In this document: in pieces, positions 1 to 7,995 of the stretch
Layout of the letters: every line of letters begins with the position of its first letter
How positions within the stretch are numbered: position 1 is the stretch's first letter
From: a virus
DNA: 38,397 nucleotides
Strand: one strand, 5' to 3'
Virus record (IMG/VR): IMGVR_UViG_3300042876_001059
Coordinates: 1-38,397 of that record
Translations under genes and position numbers: made by a program
Notes under the pieces: generated by a model
The model's input: only the letters and a program-made list of their open reading frames with translations
Told to the model about the DNA's origin: nothing
The model's database searches: none

Positions 1-1
1 G

Positions 2-1000
2 GCGCGGCCGGGGCTCATGCGGCACCGGAAGTTCGCCCGGCTGGCGCGGCTGCTGGGCGGGGACGTGGCGCGGGCGCGGGGCCACCTCGAGATGGTCTGG
101 GAGGTCGCCTACGAGAACGGCGACGAGCTCCTGGGCGACGCCGGCGACGTGGAGCAGCTGGCGGCCTGGCGCGGCAAGCCGGGGCAGCTGGTCGACGCGC
201 TGGTGCAGGCCGGCTTCCTCGACGCCAGCCCGGAAGGGTTGCGGGTGCACGACCTCTGGGACCACGCGCCGGACTACGTCCGAAAGCGGCGGTCGAGGGA
301 GAGCCAGCGCCGGACGAAGGGCGCCGAACTCGCCCGCCCGGCGGACTCCGACCGGACGGTGACCGGTCACCGTCCGACGAACGGGAGGACTCGCGCTCCC
401 GCACCCGCTCCCGCACCCACACAAGAGGCACTCTCCCCTCGCGCGAGCGCGCCCGCGCGGGACCAGGACGAGAAGCAGGCAGAGACGAAGAGCGCGGCAT
501 CGCCGGGAACCGTGGGACCTGAGGGCGGCTCGACTGCGGCCGCCCGCCTTGACCCGACCCCGGCCCCCGTCGGGCATCCCACGGAGGGGGCCACTTCCAC
601 CGCCGCCGAGCAGGCGGCGAGGGACACCGCCCGGGCCATCGGTGCGGACCACCGGCTCCGCGCCCTGGCCGACGCCGACCTCGACGCGCAGTTGCCCCGG
701 ACGGCGGCGCTGCTGGCCTGGCTGCGGGAGCACCAGGTGCCGCTCGACCACGCCGCGAAGGGCGCCGGTCGAAAGGCCATCGAGCAGGCCCTCGACGGCC
801 AGGCGCTGGACGCGGTGGGCCCCCGCGTGGCGGAGGCCTGGCGGCGCTCGCCGCGCGGGACGCTGGGCTGGTTCATGCACGAGATCGCGCCGGCGCTGGA
901 CCGGCCCCGCGCCAGCTCGGCGGCGGACATCCGCTTCGGCGTGGCGCCGCCCGCGCCGCACACCGCGTTCCCGGAGGACACCTACCGTGCCATCGAATAG
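2..1000 (+). CDS. Replisome organiser-like protein (5' end outside window)
   Basis: Likely phage replication initiator/organiser that recruits the helicase loader encoded next. The N-terminal ~100 residues look like the winged-helix domain of phage replisome organisers (RHRKFARLARLLGG, then an aromatic helix, and LRVHDLWDHAPDYVRKRR closing the domain). A long Pro/Ala/Thr linker (about 100-200) and a C-terminal helical domain with WFMHEIAPAL follow, a typical layout for this class. An ATG exists at 17, but the frame is open to the left edge and the domain seems to begin upstream. The gene at 38345 at the right end is in frame with it if the window is circular, giving about 350 residues. It overlaps the next gene by 14 bases. 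Assignment rests on domain layout and position, not a diagnostic motif. Confidence 0.6.
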   Translation, partial: ARPGLMRHRKFARLARLLGGDVARARGHLEMVWEVAYENGDELLGDAGDVEQLAAWRGKPGQLVDALVQAGFLDASPEGLRVHDLWDHAPDYVRKRRSRESQRRTKGAELARPADSDRTVTGHRPTNGRTRAPAPAPAPTQEALSPRASAPARDQDEKQAETKSAASPGTVGPEGGSTAAARLDPTPAPVGHPTEGATSTAAEQAARDTARAIGADHRLRALADADLDAQLPRTAALLAWLREHQVPLDHAAKGAGRKAIEQALDGQALDAVGPRVAEAWRRSPRGTLGWFMHEIAPALDRPRASSAADIRFGVAPPAPHTAFPEDTYRAIE

Positions 1001-1700
1001 CCCGCAGCCCCTTGGAGCGTTCTCCGAGAAGATCCTGGCGATGGCCAGGGCCGCCGAGGGCGACCCCGGCACGCAGGCGCGCCTCGACGAGTTGGCCGAG
1101 GAGGCGATCCGGGCCGAGACCGAGGGGCGGCGCCGCCGGCGGGAGCGGGAGTGGGAGGGCCGCGGCATCCCCGAGCGGCTCTGGCTCATGCTGCACGAGA
1201 GCGAGAGCGGCGGGCCGGGCGGGCCGGAGGGGACGGCGGCGCTCGCCGCGGTGGGGAAGTTCCTGGGGCCGGAGGAGACCCGGACGGTGCTGGTGCTCTC
1301 CGGCGGCGTGGGCGTCGGGAAGACCCTGGCGGCGGCGTGGGGGTGCGCGTTCCACCTCGGGCGGTTCGTGAAGGCGCTCGACCTGGTGCGCGCGGGGCTC
1401 TTCCCCGACGACCGCGGCTTCTGGCCGGCCATGCAGCGGGCCGGCCTGCTGGCCATCGACGACCTGGGCGGCGAGCCGCTCGACTCGAAGGGCTACGGGC
1501 ACGTGGCGGTGGCGGACCTGCTGGACCGCCGCTACGACGCGAGCCGGAAGACCATCGTGACCACGAACCTGCCCCGGGCCGACTTCCAGGCCAGGTACGG
1601 CAGCTCGGCGGGCATCCGGCTCTGGGACCGCATCCGCGAGGTGGGGGTGTGGGCCGACCTGAAGGGCCCGTCGATGCGGCGGGTCGGGGGCGCGACGTGA
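987..1700 (+). CDS. DnaC/IstB-like helicase-loader ATPase
   Basis: AAA+ ATPase of the DnaC/IstB type, expected to load the host replicative helicase onto the phage origin (family knowledge). Visible motifs are Walker A GGVGVGKT (residues 106-113), Walker B LLAIDDLGGE with D158 and D159, a sensor-1-like TTNLP near residue 192, and RLWDRI near the C-terminus carrying a probable arginine finger. The N-terminal ~70 residues are charged and helical. I chose GTG at 987 because a GGAGGA stands at 973-978 with good spacing; the open frame continues further upstream but only as an alternate-frame shadow of the preceding gene. About 237 aa, normal for the family. Its stop overlaps the next start (GTGA). 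Confidence 0.82.
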   Translation: MPSNSPQPLGAFSEKILAMARAAEGDPGTQARLDELAEEAIRAETEGRRRRREREWEGRGIPERLWLMLHESESGGPGGPEGTAALAAVGKFLGPEETRTVLVLSGGVGVGKTLAAAWGCAFHLGRFVKALDLVRAGLFPDDRGFWPAMQRAGLLAIDDLGGEPLDSKGYGHVAVADLLDRRYDASRKTIVTTNLPRADFQARYGSSAGIRLWDRIREVGVWADLKGPSMRRVGGAT

Positions 1701-1897
1701 CGGCGCGGCGGCCGACCGAGGCCGAGGTCCGGGAGCGCATCCGCGCGGCCGGCGAGCGCATCGCCAGGAACGGCCGGGCCGGGAAGGTCCTCGCCGACGT
1801 GGCGCCGGTGAGCTCGACGCCGGCGCCGCCGGCCGGCGCGGCGCCCCCGCCGGCGCCGTTCCACGACAGGGAGCCAGGGGAGGACGACGATGCTTGA
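1697..1897 (+). CDS. Small hypothetical protein, 66 aa
   Basis: Function not recognised. It begins at a GTG overlapping the stop of the helicase-loader gene (GTGA), a junction style used repeatedly in this genome. The N-terminal half is a charged Arg-rich helix (TEAEVRERIRAAGERIARNG); the C-terminal half is Pro/Ala-rich and ends in acidic residues, so it is probably disordered. The translational coupling on both sides, with the next gene starting 8 bases before its stop, is the main support that it is real. Confidence 0.5.
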   Translation: MTARRPTEAEVRERIRAAGERIARNGRAGKVLADVAPVSSTPAPPAGAAPPPAPFHDREPGEDDDA

Positions 1898-2036
1898 GGC
1901 CTTCTGGGCGGTGCTGACGGTGGCCGGGCTGGTGGCGCTGGCGGGCTGGCTGACGTCGCCGCTCCGGCGCCAGTGGGACCGTGAGCTGCGCCCGCCGGAG
2001 CGCCCGCTCGACCTGGTGGGCCGGAGGCTGCGCTAG
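1890..2036 (+). CDS. Single-span membrane peptide, 48 aa
   Basis: Short gene starting at ATG 1890, with AGGGGAGGA at 1876-1884 as ribosome-binding site, and ending at TAG 2034-2036. The peptide has one hydrophobic segment (residues 4-22, FWAVLTVAGLVALAGWL) followed by an Arg-rich tail (LRRQWDRELRPPERP), predicting an inner-membrane protein with a cytoplasmic C-terminus. It overlaps the previous gene by 8 bases, and the next gene starts on its last base (TAGTG). No family recognised. Confidence 0.5.
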   Translation: MLEAFWAVLTVAGLVALAGWLTSPLRRQWDRELRPPERPLDLVGRRLR

Positions 2037-2875
2037 TGGGCGAGGCCGACCTGCTGCAGCGGCTCTTCCGGTGCGAGCGGTACGTGCACCTCTTCGGCGA
2101 CGCCATGCCGGTGAAGGCCTGCCTGCGCCGGCAGCTCGAGCGGTTGCCGACGAACGACGAGCGGGGCAAGCCCGAGGCGCCCGGCGAGTGGCCGGCGAAG
2201 AACCCCTTCTGCGCGGCGTCCTGTGAGGTCGGCCGCCGGCACCTCGAGGAAGCCCGGGCGCTGAAGGTGCCGGCCGAGACGTGCCTCCGGTGCGGCGGCG
2301 CCCAGGTCGGCGCCGGGAGCGCGGCGCCGTGCGCCAGATGCCCGCCGGACGAGACGGCGGTGCCGCGCGGCCACCTGGCGGTGGTGGCGGAGCCGAGCTC
2401 GCGCATCTGGCAGCCGGGAGCGGTGCCGGACGTGCCCATCGGGGCGCCCAACCCGCGGCAGGCCGCCCGGCTCGAGCAGCAGCGGGCCGAGGTCGAGAAG
2501 CGGGCCCAGGCCAGGGCGGTCGCGGAGCGCAAGGTCCACCAGCAGGAGCCGGCGAGGCCGGCCGAGGAGGAAGGGATGGCGAGGGGAGTGCCAGCGAAGA
2601 AGCGCACGTGCTGCGAGTCGAAGGGCGGCCGGCACCGGGCGGACTGCACCGGGGAGCCGCGGGAGGCCCTGCCGGATGCAGCGGAGGTCCGGGCGCCTGC
2701 CCGGGCCGCGGCGCGCCGGGCGGGCCGCCGGGCGGAGGCGAACGAGGGGCTCGAGCTGCTCACCCTCGAGGACCTGGTCGAGCAGCGGAGCCAGGCGGTG
2801 GCGAAGATGGCGGCGGTGGAGGCGGAGCTGAAGCGCCGCCGGGACGCCATCGCCGAGGCGCTGGGCGAGGGGTAG
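2036..2875 (+). CDS. Cys-rich hypothetical protein with C-terminal coiled coil
   Basis: 279 aa, function unknown. GTG start overlaps the upstream stop. The N-terminal third holds paired cysteines that could bind zinc (CLRCGG at about residues 82-87 and CARCPP at about 99-104). A middle segment is Gln/Glu/Arg-rich and looks helical. A second Cys group (CCESKGGRHRADC) is followed by a C-terminal helix (LEDLVEQRSQAVAKMAAVEAELKRRRDAI) typical of a coiled coil. It lies between replication and packaging genes in a tightly packed cluster, so an early accessory or DNA-transaction role is possible but unproven. Confidence 0.55.
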   Translation: MGEADLLQRLFRCERYVHLFGDAMPVKACLRRQLERLPTNDERGKPEAPGEWPAKNPFCAASCEVGRRHLEEARALKVPAETCLRCGGAQVGAGSAAPCARCPPDETAVPRGHLAVVAEPSSRIWQPGAVPDVPIGAPNPRQAARLEQQRAEVEKRAQARAVAERKVHQQEPARPAEEEGMARGVPAKKRTCCESKGGRHRADCTGEPREALPDAAEVRAPARAAARRAGRRAEANEGLELLTLEDLVEQRSQAVAKMAAVEAELKRRRDAIAEALGEG

Positions 2876-2878
2876 GCC

Positions 2879-3199
2879 GTGGGCGAGGGCGAGCGGGCCG
2901 ACTGCGACGTGGGGGGGTGCGACCGGAAGGCCGCCCCGCGGTGCCCCAAGTGCTGGGGCCACCTGAAGCAGCTGCAGCGGTACGGTCGGACGTACCCGCT
3001 GCAGCCGCGCCTGGACGCGCGCCAGGCGCTCTTCGAGGCGGCGCTCGAGCTCGCTCCGGCGGAGGGGGACCAGGACTTCGAGCGGGCCGAGCGGCGCTTC
3101 TGGGACGCCTTCCGGCGGGCCGCCCGGGAGGCCTCGGTGGGCGAGCTGGTGCAGCTCGTGCGGTTCACGTCGTTGAGGGGACGGGAGAGGGCGGGATGA
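2879..3199 (+). CDS. Small zinc-ribbon-like protein, 106 aa
   Basis: GTG start three bases after the previous stop. The N-terminus has CDVGGCDRKAAPRCPKCWGH followed by LKQLQRYGR. This resembles the common phage motif of a Cys-x4-Cys pair, a second Cys pair and a basic helix ending in RYG, seen in small HNH-like or DNA-binding phage proteins. The rest is helical and acidic with no catalytic HNH residues visible. It overlaps the next gene by four bases (ATGA). DNA or RNA binding is an inference from the motif. Confidence 0.5.
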   Translation: MGEGERADCDVGGCDRKAAPRCPKCWGHLKQLQRYGRTYPLQPRLDARQALFEAALELAPAEGDQDFERAERRFWDAFRRAAREASVGELVQLVRFTSLRGRERAG

Positions 3200-3483
3200 A
3201 GCCGATGCACGAGCGGATCCGCGAACTGGGCCACCAGCTTGCCGACCTGGTGGCGGAGAAGAACGTGGCCTACGGGAGCGCCTTCGAGGCGAGCGGGGAC
3301 TTCCTGCGCCTGCTCTACCCGGATGGCATGAAGCCCGAGCAGTACGGCCAGGCACTGCTGCTGGTGCGGGTCTTCGACAAGCAGATGCGCATCGCCCACG
3401 ACGACGGGGCCTTCGGAGAGAGCCCCTGGCGTGACATTGCGGGCTATGGCTTGCTGGGGGCGGCGAAGGACGGGGGAGGGTAG
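3196..3483 (+). CDS. Nmad1/DUF1599-like small phage protein
   Basis: 95 aa, starting at an ATG overlapping the previous stop. The pattern KNVAYGSAFEASGDFLRLLYP, then LLLVRVFDKQMRIA and a C-terminal FGESPWRDIAGYGLL, matches from memory the small phage family related to DUF1599, called nucleotide-modification-associated domain 1. The invariant features appear to be YG.AF, the K..RIA helix and D.AGY. The biochemical role of this family is not settled; a link to modified-nucleotide metabolism was proposed from gene neighbourhoods. It sits just before the terminase genes. A profile search would be decisive. Confidence 0.55.
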   Translation: MKPMHERIRELGHQLADLVAEKNVAYGSAFEASGDFLRLLYPDGMKPEQYGQALLLVRVFDKQMRIAHDDGAFGESPWRDIAGYGLLGAAKDGGG

Positions 3484-3487
3484 GGCG

Positions 3488-4111
3488 ATGTCGGCGGCGG
3501 GGCGAGATGAGACGGGGCTGACCCCCCGGCAGCGGCGGTTCTGCCTGGAGTACCTGGCGGACAAGGAGCTCAACGCGACGCGGGCGGCCCGCAGGGCCGG
3601 CTACAGCGCGAAGACGGCGGACGTGCAGGCGGCCCGGTTGTTCAGAAACGCTCGGGTCTCGGCCTTCATCGGGGAGCGGCTGAAGAAGCGGGAGGAGAAG
3701 CTCGAGCTGACCGCGGCCCGCATCGACGAGGAGATCGCCCGCCTGGCGCTCCTCGACATCCGGGGCGCCTACGACGCTGAGGGTCGGCTGCTCAACCCCG
3801 CCGACATGCCGGAGGACGTTCGCCGGGCCCTGGCCGGCTTCGAGGAGGAGGCGCTCTTCGACCAGGTCGACGTGTCCGACGGCGAGCGGGACCGGAAGGT
3901 GCGGGTGCAGGTGGGGGTGGTCCGCAAGGTGAAGTGGGCGTCGAAGCCGGAGATGCTGGCGCTGGCGGCGAAGCGGCTGGGCCTGCTCATCGACAAGGCC
4001 GAGACGAAGGTGGTGGAGGAGGTGAAGCCGGCCGACCTCACCGACGAGGAGTGGGCGGCGCTGGCGCTGCTGCGGCACGGGAAGAAGGAGGAGGCCGGTG
4101 CGCCGCGGTGA
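3488..4111 (+). CDS. terS: Terminase small subunit
   Basis: Recognises the packaging site on concatemeric phage DNA and hands it to the large subunit. The N-terminus has the classic Terminase_2-type HTH: LTPRQRRFCLEYLADKELNATRAARRAGYSAKTADVQAARLFRN (residues 10-55, broken by family-typical spacing), then a helix with GERLKKREEKLELTAARIDEEIARLA. The C-terminal domain is acidic. ATG at 3488 lies four bases after the previous stop, and the conserved HTH starts shortly after it, so the longer upstream frame is rejected. 207 aa is a usual length. The next gene overlaps by 14 bases. Confidence 0.85.
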   Translation: MSAAGRDETGLTPRQRRFCLEYLADKELNATRAARRAGYSAKTADVQAARLFRNARVSAFIGERLKKREEKLELTAARIDEEIARLALLDIRGAYDAEGRLLNPADMPEDVRRALAGFEEEALFDQVDVSDGERDRKVRVQVGVVRKVKWASKPEMLALAAKRLGLLIDKAETKVVEEVKPADLTDEEWAALALLRHGKKEEAGAPR

Positions 4112-4598
4112 GGCCCCGAAGGTCCTCCCGGAGCAGCTCTACCCGCGGCGGCTGGCGGTGCGGGCGCTCGAGCTGGTGCTCGGGCACCTGGGCATGTCGG
4201 AGGCCGCGCTGAAGTTCAACGCCGACGACGCGGAGCAGGCCTTCCCCGGCCCCTACCCGGGCGAGGTGCGCATCTACGAGGCCGGCTGGGACCGGGGGCA
4301 GAAGCCCCTCGCCCACGTCTTCCTCGAGGAGGCGGCCGGCCGGGCGCGGGTGGTCATCCCCGCGGCGCATCTCATCGTGCGGCCCAACCACCGGAAGACC
4401 TTCCGGGCGGAGGACGTGGGCATCCAGCGCCACGCGGGCGAGCCCGACGTGGACATGGAGGCCGACCTCTCGCCGGTGCTGGACCAGTTCGGGGTGGTGC
4501 TGCGCACCGTGCCGCAGAAGACGGTGGTGCGGCGCCGGCGCACGCTGGCGGCCGGCGGCTCCTACAAGGGCGCCCTGGGGCTCGGGCGCGGCAGCTGA
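4098..4598 (+). CDS. Unknown conserved-looking protein between terminase subunits
   Basis: 166 aa, GTG start with GGAGGAGG just upstream, inside the end of terS. Stop overlaps the large-terminase start (TGATG). The N-terminal ~50 residues are helical (LYPRRLAVRALELVLGHLGMSEAALKFNADD). The middle part reads like a small beta-rich domain (GEVRIYEAGWDRGQKPLAHVFLEEAAGRARVVIPAAHLIVRP). The C-terminus is basic, including VVRRRRTL. Its position between the two terminase subunits, with translational coupling on both sides, suggests a packaging-related role. I do not recognise a family. Confidence 0.5.
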   Translation: MRRGEAPKVLPEQLYPRRLAVRALELVLGHLGMSEAALKFNADDAEQAFPGPYPGEVRIYEAGWDRGQKPLAHVFLEEAAGRARVVIPAAHLIVRPNHRKTFRAEDVGIQRHAGEPDVDMEADLSPVLDQFGVVLRTVPQKTVVRRRRTLAAGGSYKGALGLGRGS

Positions 4599-6025
4599 TG
4601 GACCGGGCCCGGCTGGCCGCCGCGAAGCGCTCGGTGCCCTGGGCGCCCCAGCCCGGGCCGCAGCTGACGGCCATGCTCTCGAAGGCGGACCAGCTGCTCT
4701 TCGGCGGCGCGGCCGGCGGCGGGAAGACGGCGCTGGCCTGCGGCCTGGCGGTGACGCGGCACACCCGGGCGCTCTTCGTGCGGCGGGAGGCCATCCAGCT
4801 CCTGCCGGTGGTGGACGAGATCGCGGGCCTGCTGGGCTCCCGGGACGGCTACAACGGCTCGGAGAAGGTGTGGCGGCTGCCGGGCGGGCGGACCATCCAG
4901 TTCGGCGGCATCCCCAACCTGGGCGACGAGACGAAGTTCCAGGGGAACCCGCGCGACCTCCTGGTGGTCGACGAGGCGGCGAACTGCCTCGAGGAGCAGG
5001 TGCGCTTCCTGCTGGGCTGGGTGCGCACCACCGACCCTCGGCAGCGGTGCCGGGCGCTCTTCTGCACCAATCCGCCGACCAGCGGCGAGGGCGAGTGGAT
5101 CATCCGGTGGTGGGCGCCCTGGCTCGACCCCAACTACCCCGACCCGGCAGCGCCCGGGGAGCTCCGCTGGGTGGCCATGCTGGACGGCCACGAGGAGTGG
5201 GTGGACGGGCCGGCGCCGGTGCGGGTGAAGGGCGAGCTCTGCCACCCGGTCTCCCGCACCTTCGTGCCATCGCGGGTGACCGACAACCGCTACCTGGTGT
5301 CGACCAACTACATGCGGCAGCTGCAGGCGCTCCCGGAGCCCCTCAGGTCGCAGATGCTGCACGGCGACTTCACGGTGGGCCGGAAGGACGACGCCTGGCA
5401 GGTCATCCCCTCGGCCTGGGTGAAGGCGGCGATGGAGCGCTGGACGCCGGGCCAGGCCGGCGAGGTGACCAGCGTGGGGGTGGACCCCAGCCGCGGGGGG
5501 GACGAGAGCACCATCGCGGTGCGGCGCGGCTGGCGCTACGACGAGCTGGTGCTCGTGCGGCCGGACGCCTCCGGCCTGGTGACCGGGGGCAACCTGGCCA
5601 AGGCGGTGCTGGACGTGGCGGGGGACGTGGCGCCGGTCCACGTTGACGTCATCGGGATCGGCGCCTCGGCGGTCGACCACCTGGACGCCTTCATCGGCGG
5701 CCGGTGCGTGGCGGTGAACAACTCCGCCGCCAGCGAGGCGAAGGACTTCTCCGGGAAGCTGGGCTTCGCCAACAAGCGGGCGGAGACCTGGTGGCGGATG
5801 AGGGAGGCGCTCTCGCCGGACCGGCCGGCGAAGGTGGCCCTGCCGAAGGACCAGCGGCTCTTCGCCGACCTGACGGCGCCCCGCTACAAGGTGACGGCGC
5901 GGGGCATCACCATCGAGGACAAGGAGCAGGTGAAAAAGCGGCTGGGCCGCTCGCCGGACCGCGGCGACGCGGTGGTGCTGGCGGCCATCCGCACGCCGAT
6001 CATGCGGGACCTCCGCGGCGCCTGA
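4598..6025 (+). CDS. terL: Terminase large subunit (ATPase-nuclease)
   Basis: Motor and headful/site nuclease for DNA packaging into the prohead. Visible ATPase motifs: Walker A GGAAGGGKT (residues 36-44), Walker B LLVVDEAAN with D125 and E126, and a coupling-motif-like ALFCTNPPTSGEG. The C-terminal RNase H-like nuclease shows GVDPSRGGD (D296), HVDVIGIG (D350) and GDAVVLA (D457), a plausible acidic triad. 475 aa is a normal length. It starts at ATG 4598 overlapping the upstream stop. Its own stop begins the first copy of a repeated promoter-like element ahead of the portal gene. Confidence 0.93.
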   Translation: MDRARLAAAKRSVPWAPQPGPQLTAMLSKADQLLFGGAAGGGKTALACGLAVTRHTRALFVRREAIQLLPVVDEIAGLLGSRDGYNGSEKVWRLPGGRTIQFGGIPNLGDETKFQGNPRDLLVVDEAANCLEEQVRFLLGWVRTTDPRQRCRALFCTNPPTSGEGEWIIRWWAPWLDPNYPDPAAPGELRWVAMLDGHEEWVDGPAPVRVKGELCHPVSRTFVPSRVTDNRYLVSTNYMRQLQALPEPLRSQMLHGDFTVGRKDDAWQVIPSAWVKAAMERWTPGQAGEVTSVGVDPSRGGDESTIAVRRGWRYDELVLVRPDASGLVTGGNLAKAVLDVAGDVAPVHVDVIGIGASAVDHLDAFIGGRCVAVNNSAASEAKDFSGKLGFANKRAETWWRMREALSPDRPAKVALPKDQRLFADLTAPRYKVTARGITIEDKEQVKKRLGRSPDRGDAVVLAAIRTPIMRDLRGA

Positions 6026-6052
6026 CGGCCTGTCCAGCACCGCCCGTACGCT
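6022..6052 (+). promoter_or_regulatory. Repeated promoter-like element, copy A (before portal)
   Basis: Starts at the terL stop codon: TGACGGCCTGTCCAGCAC then TACGCT at 6047-6052, 24 bases from the T of TGA. The same layout recurs at 14871 and 15476. Read as a promoter, TGACGG and TACGCT would be -35 and -10 boxes with an 18-bp spacer. The portal ATG at 6072 follows, with GGAGG at 6063-6067. Promoter activity is inferred. Confidence 0.5.
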
Positions 6053-6071
6053 GGCCGCGCCCGGAGGCGCG

Positions 6072-7769
6072 ATGCCCGTCGACTGCGTGAAGCTGGCCAA
6101 GGAGTTCGAGCGGCTCCGCACGGAGAGCCTGCCGGCGCGCGCCGTGTGGGACGAGATCGAGAAGTACGTGATGCCGAGGGTGGGCGCCACCAACTCGGCA
6201 TCGCAGGGCGCGCAGGGCGAGTTCACGGCCATCTGGAAGAACCCCGACCGCTGGGACGCCACCGCGCCCAACGGCCTGCGCAAGCTCGCCGCCCACGTGC
6301 ACGGCAGCATGACGCCGGCCGGGGTGCAGTGGTTCAGCGGCGCCTTCCCCCAGCGCGAGGTGCAGGAGGACAAGGCCTCGCGCGAGTGGATCGAGGGCAA
6401 CGCGAAGAGCCTCTGGCAGGGGATCGAGGAGAGCGACTTCCAGGCCGAGATCGCGGCTGCCTACCGGGAGTTCTACGGCCTGGGGAACGCCTTCGTGGTC
6501 CAGGAGGTCGACAACGACGGCGAGTGGAACGGGCTCGACTACAAGGGCGTCCCCATCCGGGAGTGCGAGTTCACCGAGGACAGCCACGGCGAGCTCGAGA
6601 CCTGGTTCCACGACTTCGTGTGGACCCTCGACCAGGTCGCCGACCACTGCGACGAGAAGTACCCCCTGCCGGAGTCCCTGAGGACGAAGCGGGAGAACGG
6701 GTCGACCGAGAAGGTCGAGATGGTCTTCTGCATCTGGGAGCGGGAGGCCTACGACGACCAGGTGGTGGCCGAGGGGGACGCCCTCCCCGAGCTGCGGCCC
6801 TGGGGCGGGGTCTACTTCGTCCGCGGCACCGGGGAGCAGGTGGGCCCCGAGCTCGGCTACTACGACATGCCGGTGTTCCTGGCGCGCCTCGAGCGGACGC
6901 CGGGCTCCCGCTGGGCCCACGGGTACGGCCACCTGGTGCTGCCGCACGCCCGCTTCGTCAACTCGTGGCTCGAGCTCGTGCTGGGCCAGGGCGCCCGCAA
7001 CGTGCAGCCGGCCTACGCCTCGACCGAGGACGGCATCCCGGCGGGCGCGGACCTCTCCCCGGGCAAGGTGGTGGCGGTCAACAACATCGACGCCTTCAAG
7101 GAGCTCATGTCGTCGGGTCGCATCGACGTCGGCATCCAGCTCCTGGAGAGCGAGCGGGCGCAGATCCGGCGCATCCTCTCCGAGGACCAGCTCGACCTGA
7201 AGGACTCGCCGCAGATGACGGCAATGGAGGCGCAGCTCCGCTACGACATCATGCTGAAGCTGCTCGGGCCCGACCTGGCGCGGCTGCAGAGCGAGTTCCT
7301 CGACCGGATGCTGCTGGCGGCCTACCGGGCCTTCTACCGGGCCGGGCGTTTCGCCGAGCCGCCCCCGCTGGTGAAGGAGAAGAAGGCCCAGATGGCCTTC
7401 ACCTACCTGGGTCCGACGGCGCGGGCGCGCCGCGCCGACCAGGTGGCGGCCAACGAGCGCGGAGCGGCCTACGCCGCCGCCCTGCTGAAGATGGGCTTCG
7501 AGGAGATCCGCTTCGCCTTCAAGCCCATCGAGAGCCTCCGCCAGACCTTCGAGGCCCTGGGCGTTCCGACCACCCAGCTCGAGAGCGAGGACACGGTCAA
7601 GAAGCGCATGAACGGCGTGGCGCAGCTGCAGGCGCGCCAGGCCAAGGCCGAGACCGCCCGGGCCGAGGGCGAGGCGGTGCAGCAGGCGGCCGAGGCGCGC
7701 CAGGCGGCCGGCGGGGCCGGCCCGGTGCCGGCGACGCCGCCGCCGGTCGTCGGCCCGCCGCTCATGTGA
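6072..7769 (+). CDS. Portal (head-tail connector) protein
   Basis: Forms the dodecameric portal through which DNA is packaged and ejected. The 565-aa sequence has the T7-like head-tail connector pattern. The N-terminus carries ERLRTESLPARAVWDEIEKYVMP; AAHVHGSMTPAGVQWF and a long mixed domain follow. VVAVNNIDAF and a helical crown region (LLESERAQIRRIL..DQLDLKDSPQMTAMEAQLR) come next, and the C-terminus is Ala/Pro-rich. The KDSPQMTAMEAQLR segment is the recognisable signature of this portal family. ATG at 6072 has GGAGG at optimal distance. It is the first gene after promoter-like element A and is followed after seven bases by a small gene, so it probably heads the head-assembly transcript. 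Confidence 0.88.
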   Translation: MPVDCVKLAKEFERLRTESLPARAVWDEIEKYVMPRVGATNSASQGAQGEFTAIWKNPDRWDATAPNGLRKLAAHVHGSMTPAGVQWFSGAFPQREVQEDKASREWIEGNAKSLWQGIEESDFQAEIAAAYREFYGLGNAFVVQEVDNDGEWNGLDYKGVPIRECEFTEDSHGELETWFHDFVWTLDQVADHCDEKYPLPESLRTKRENGSTEKVEMVFCIWEREAYDDQVVAEGDALPELRPWGGVYFVRGTGEQVGPELGYYDMPVFLARLERTPGSRWAHGYGHLVLPHARFVNSWLELVLGQGARNVQPAYASTEDGIPAGADLSPGKVVAVNNIDAFKELMSSGRIDVGIQLLESERAQIRRILSEDQLDLKDSPQMTAMEAQLRYDIMLKLLGPDLARLQSEFLDRMLLAAYRAFYRAGRFAEPPPLVKEKKAQMAFTYLGPTARARRADQVAANERGAAYAAALLKMGFEEIRFAFKPIESLRQTFEALGVPTTQLESEDTVKKRMNGVAQLQARQAKAETARAEGEAVQQAAEARQAAGGAGPVPATPPPVVGPPLM

Positions 7770-7776
7770 GGACGCC

Positions 7777-7995
7777 GTGGCCCAGACCCTATCGGAAGCC
7801 GAGCAGCTCCTGGCGAGGCGGCGAGAGGCGACCCGCCGCGTCCTGCACTCCCCCGACGGAGAGCTGATGCTCCTCTGGCTCGAGGAGCGGCTGTACCGCG
7901 CCCTGCCGGGCAAGACCGAGGCGGAGATGGCGGCCAACGCCGGCGCGGCCTCGGTCGTCGCCTTCCTGCGCCACCACCGTGAGGTGCAGGGGTGA
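7777..7995 (+). CDS. Small Bbp19-like structural-cluster protein, 72 aa
   Basis: GTG start, seven bases after the portal stop. The sequence [57 protein letters not shown] (given here in parts by its features) has an aromatic helix around residues 28-40, the GKTEAEM turn, and a C-terminal VVAFLR helix. This arrangement resembles small proteins encoded beside portal genes in Bordetella BPP-1-like podoviruses (Bbp19 group). The role is unknown; head assembly is likely from position. The assignment is from memory of the pattern. Confidence 0.5.
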   Translation: MAQTLSEAEQLLARRREATRRVLHSPDGELMLLWLEERLYRALPGKTEAEMAANAGAASVVAFLRHHREVQG

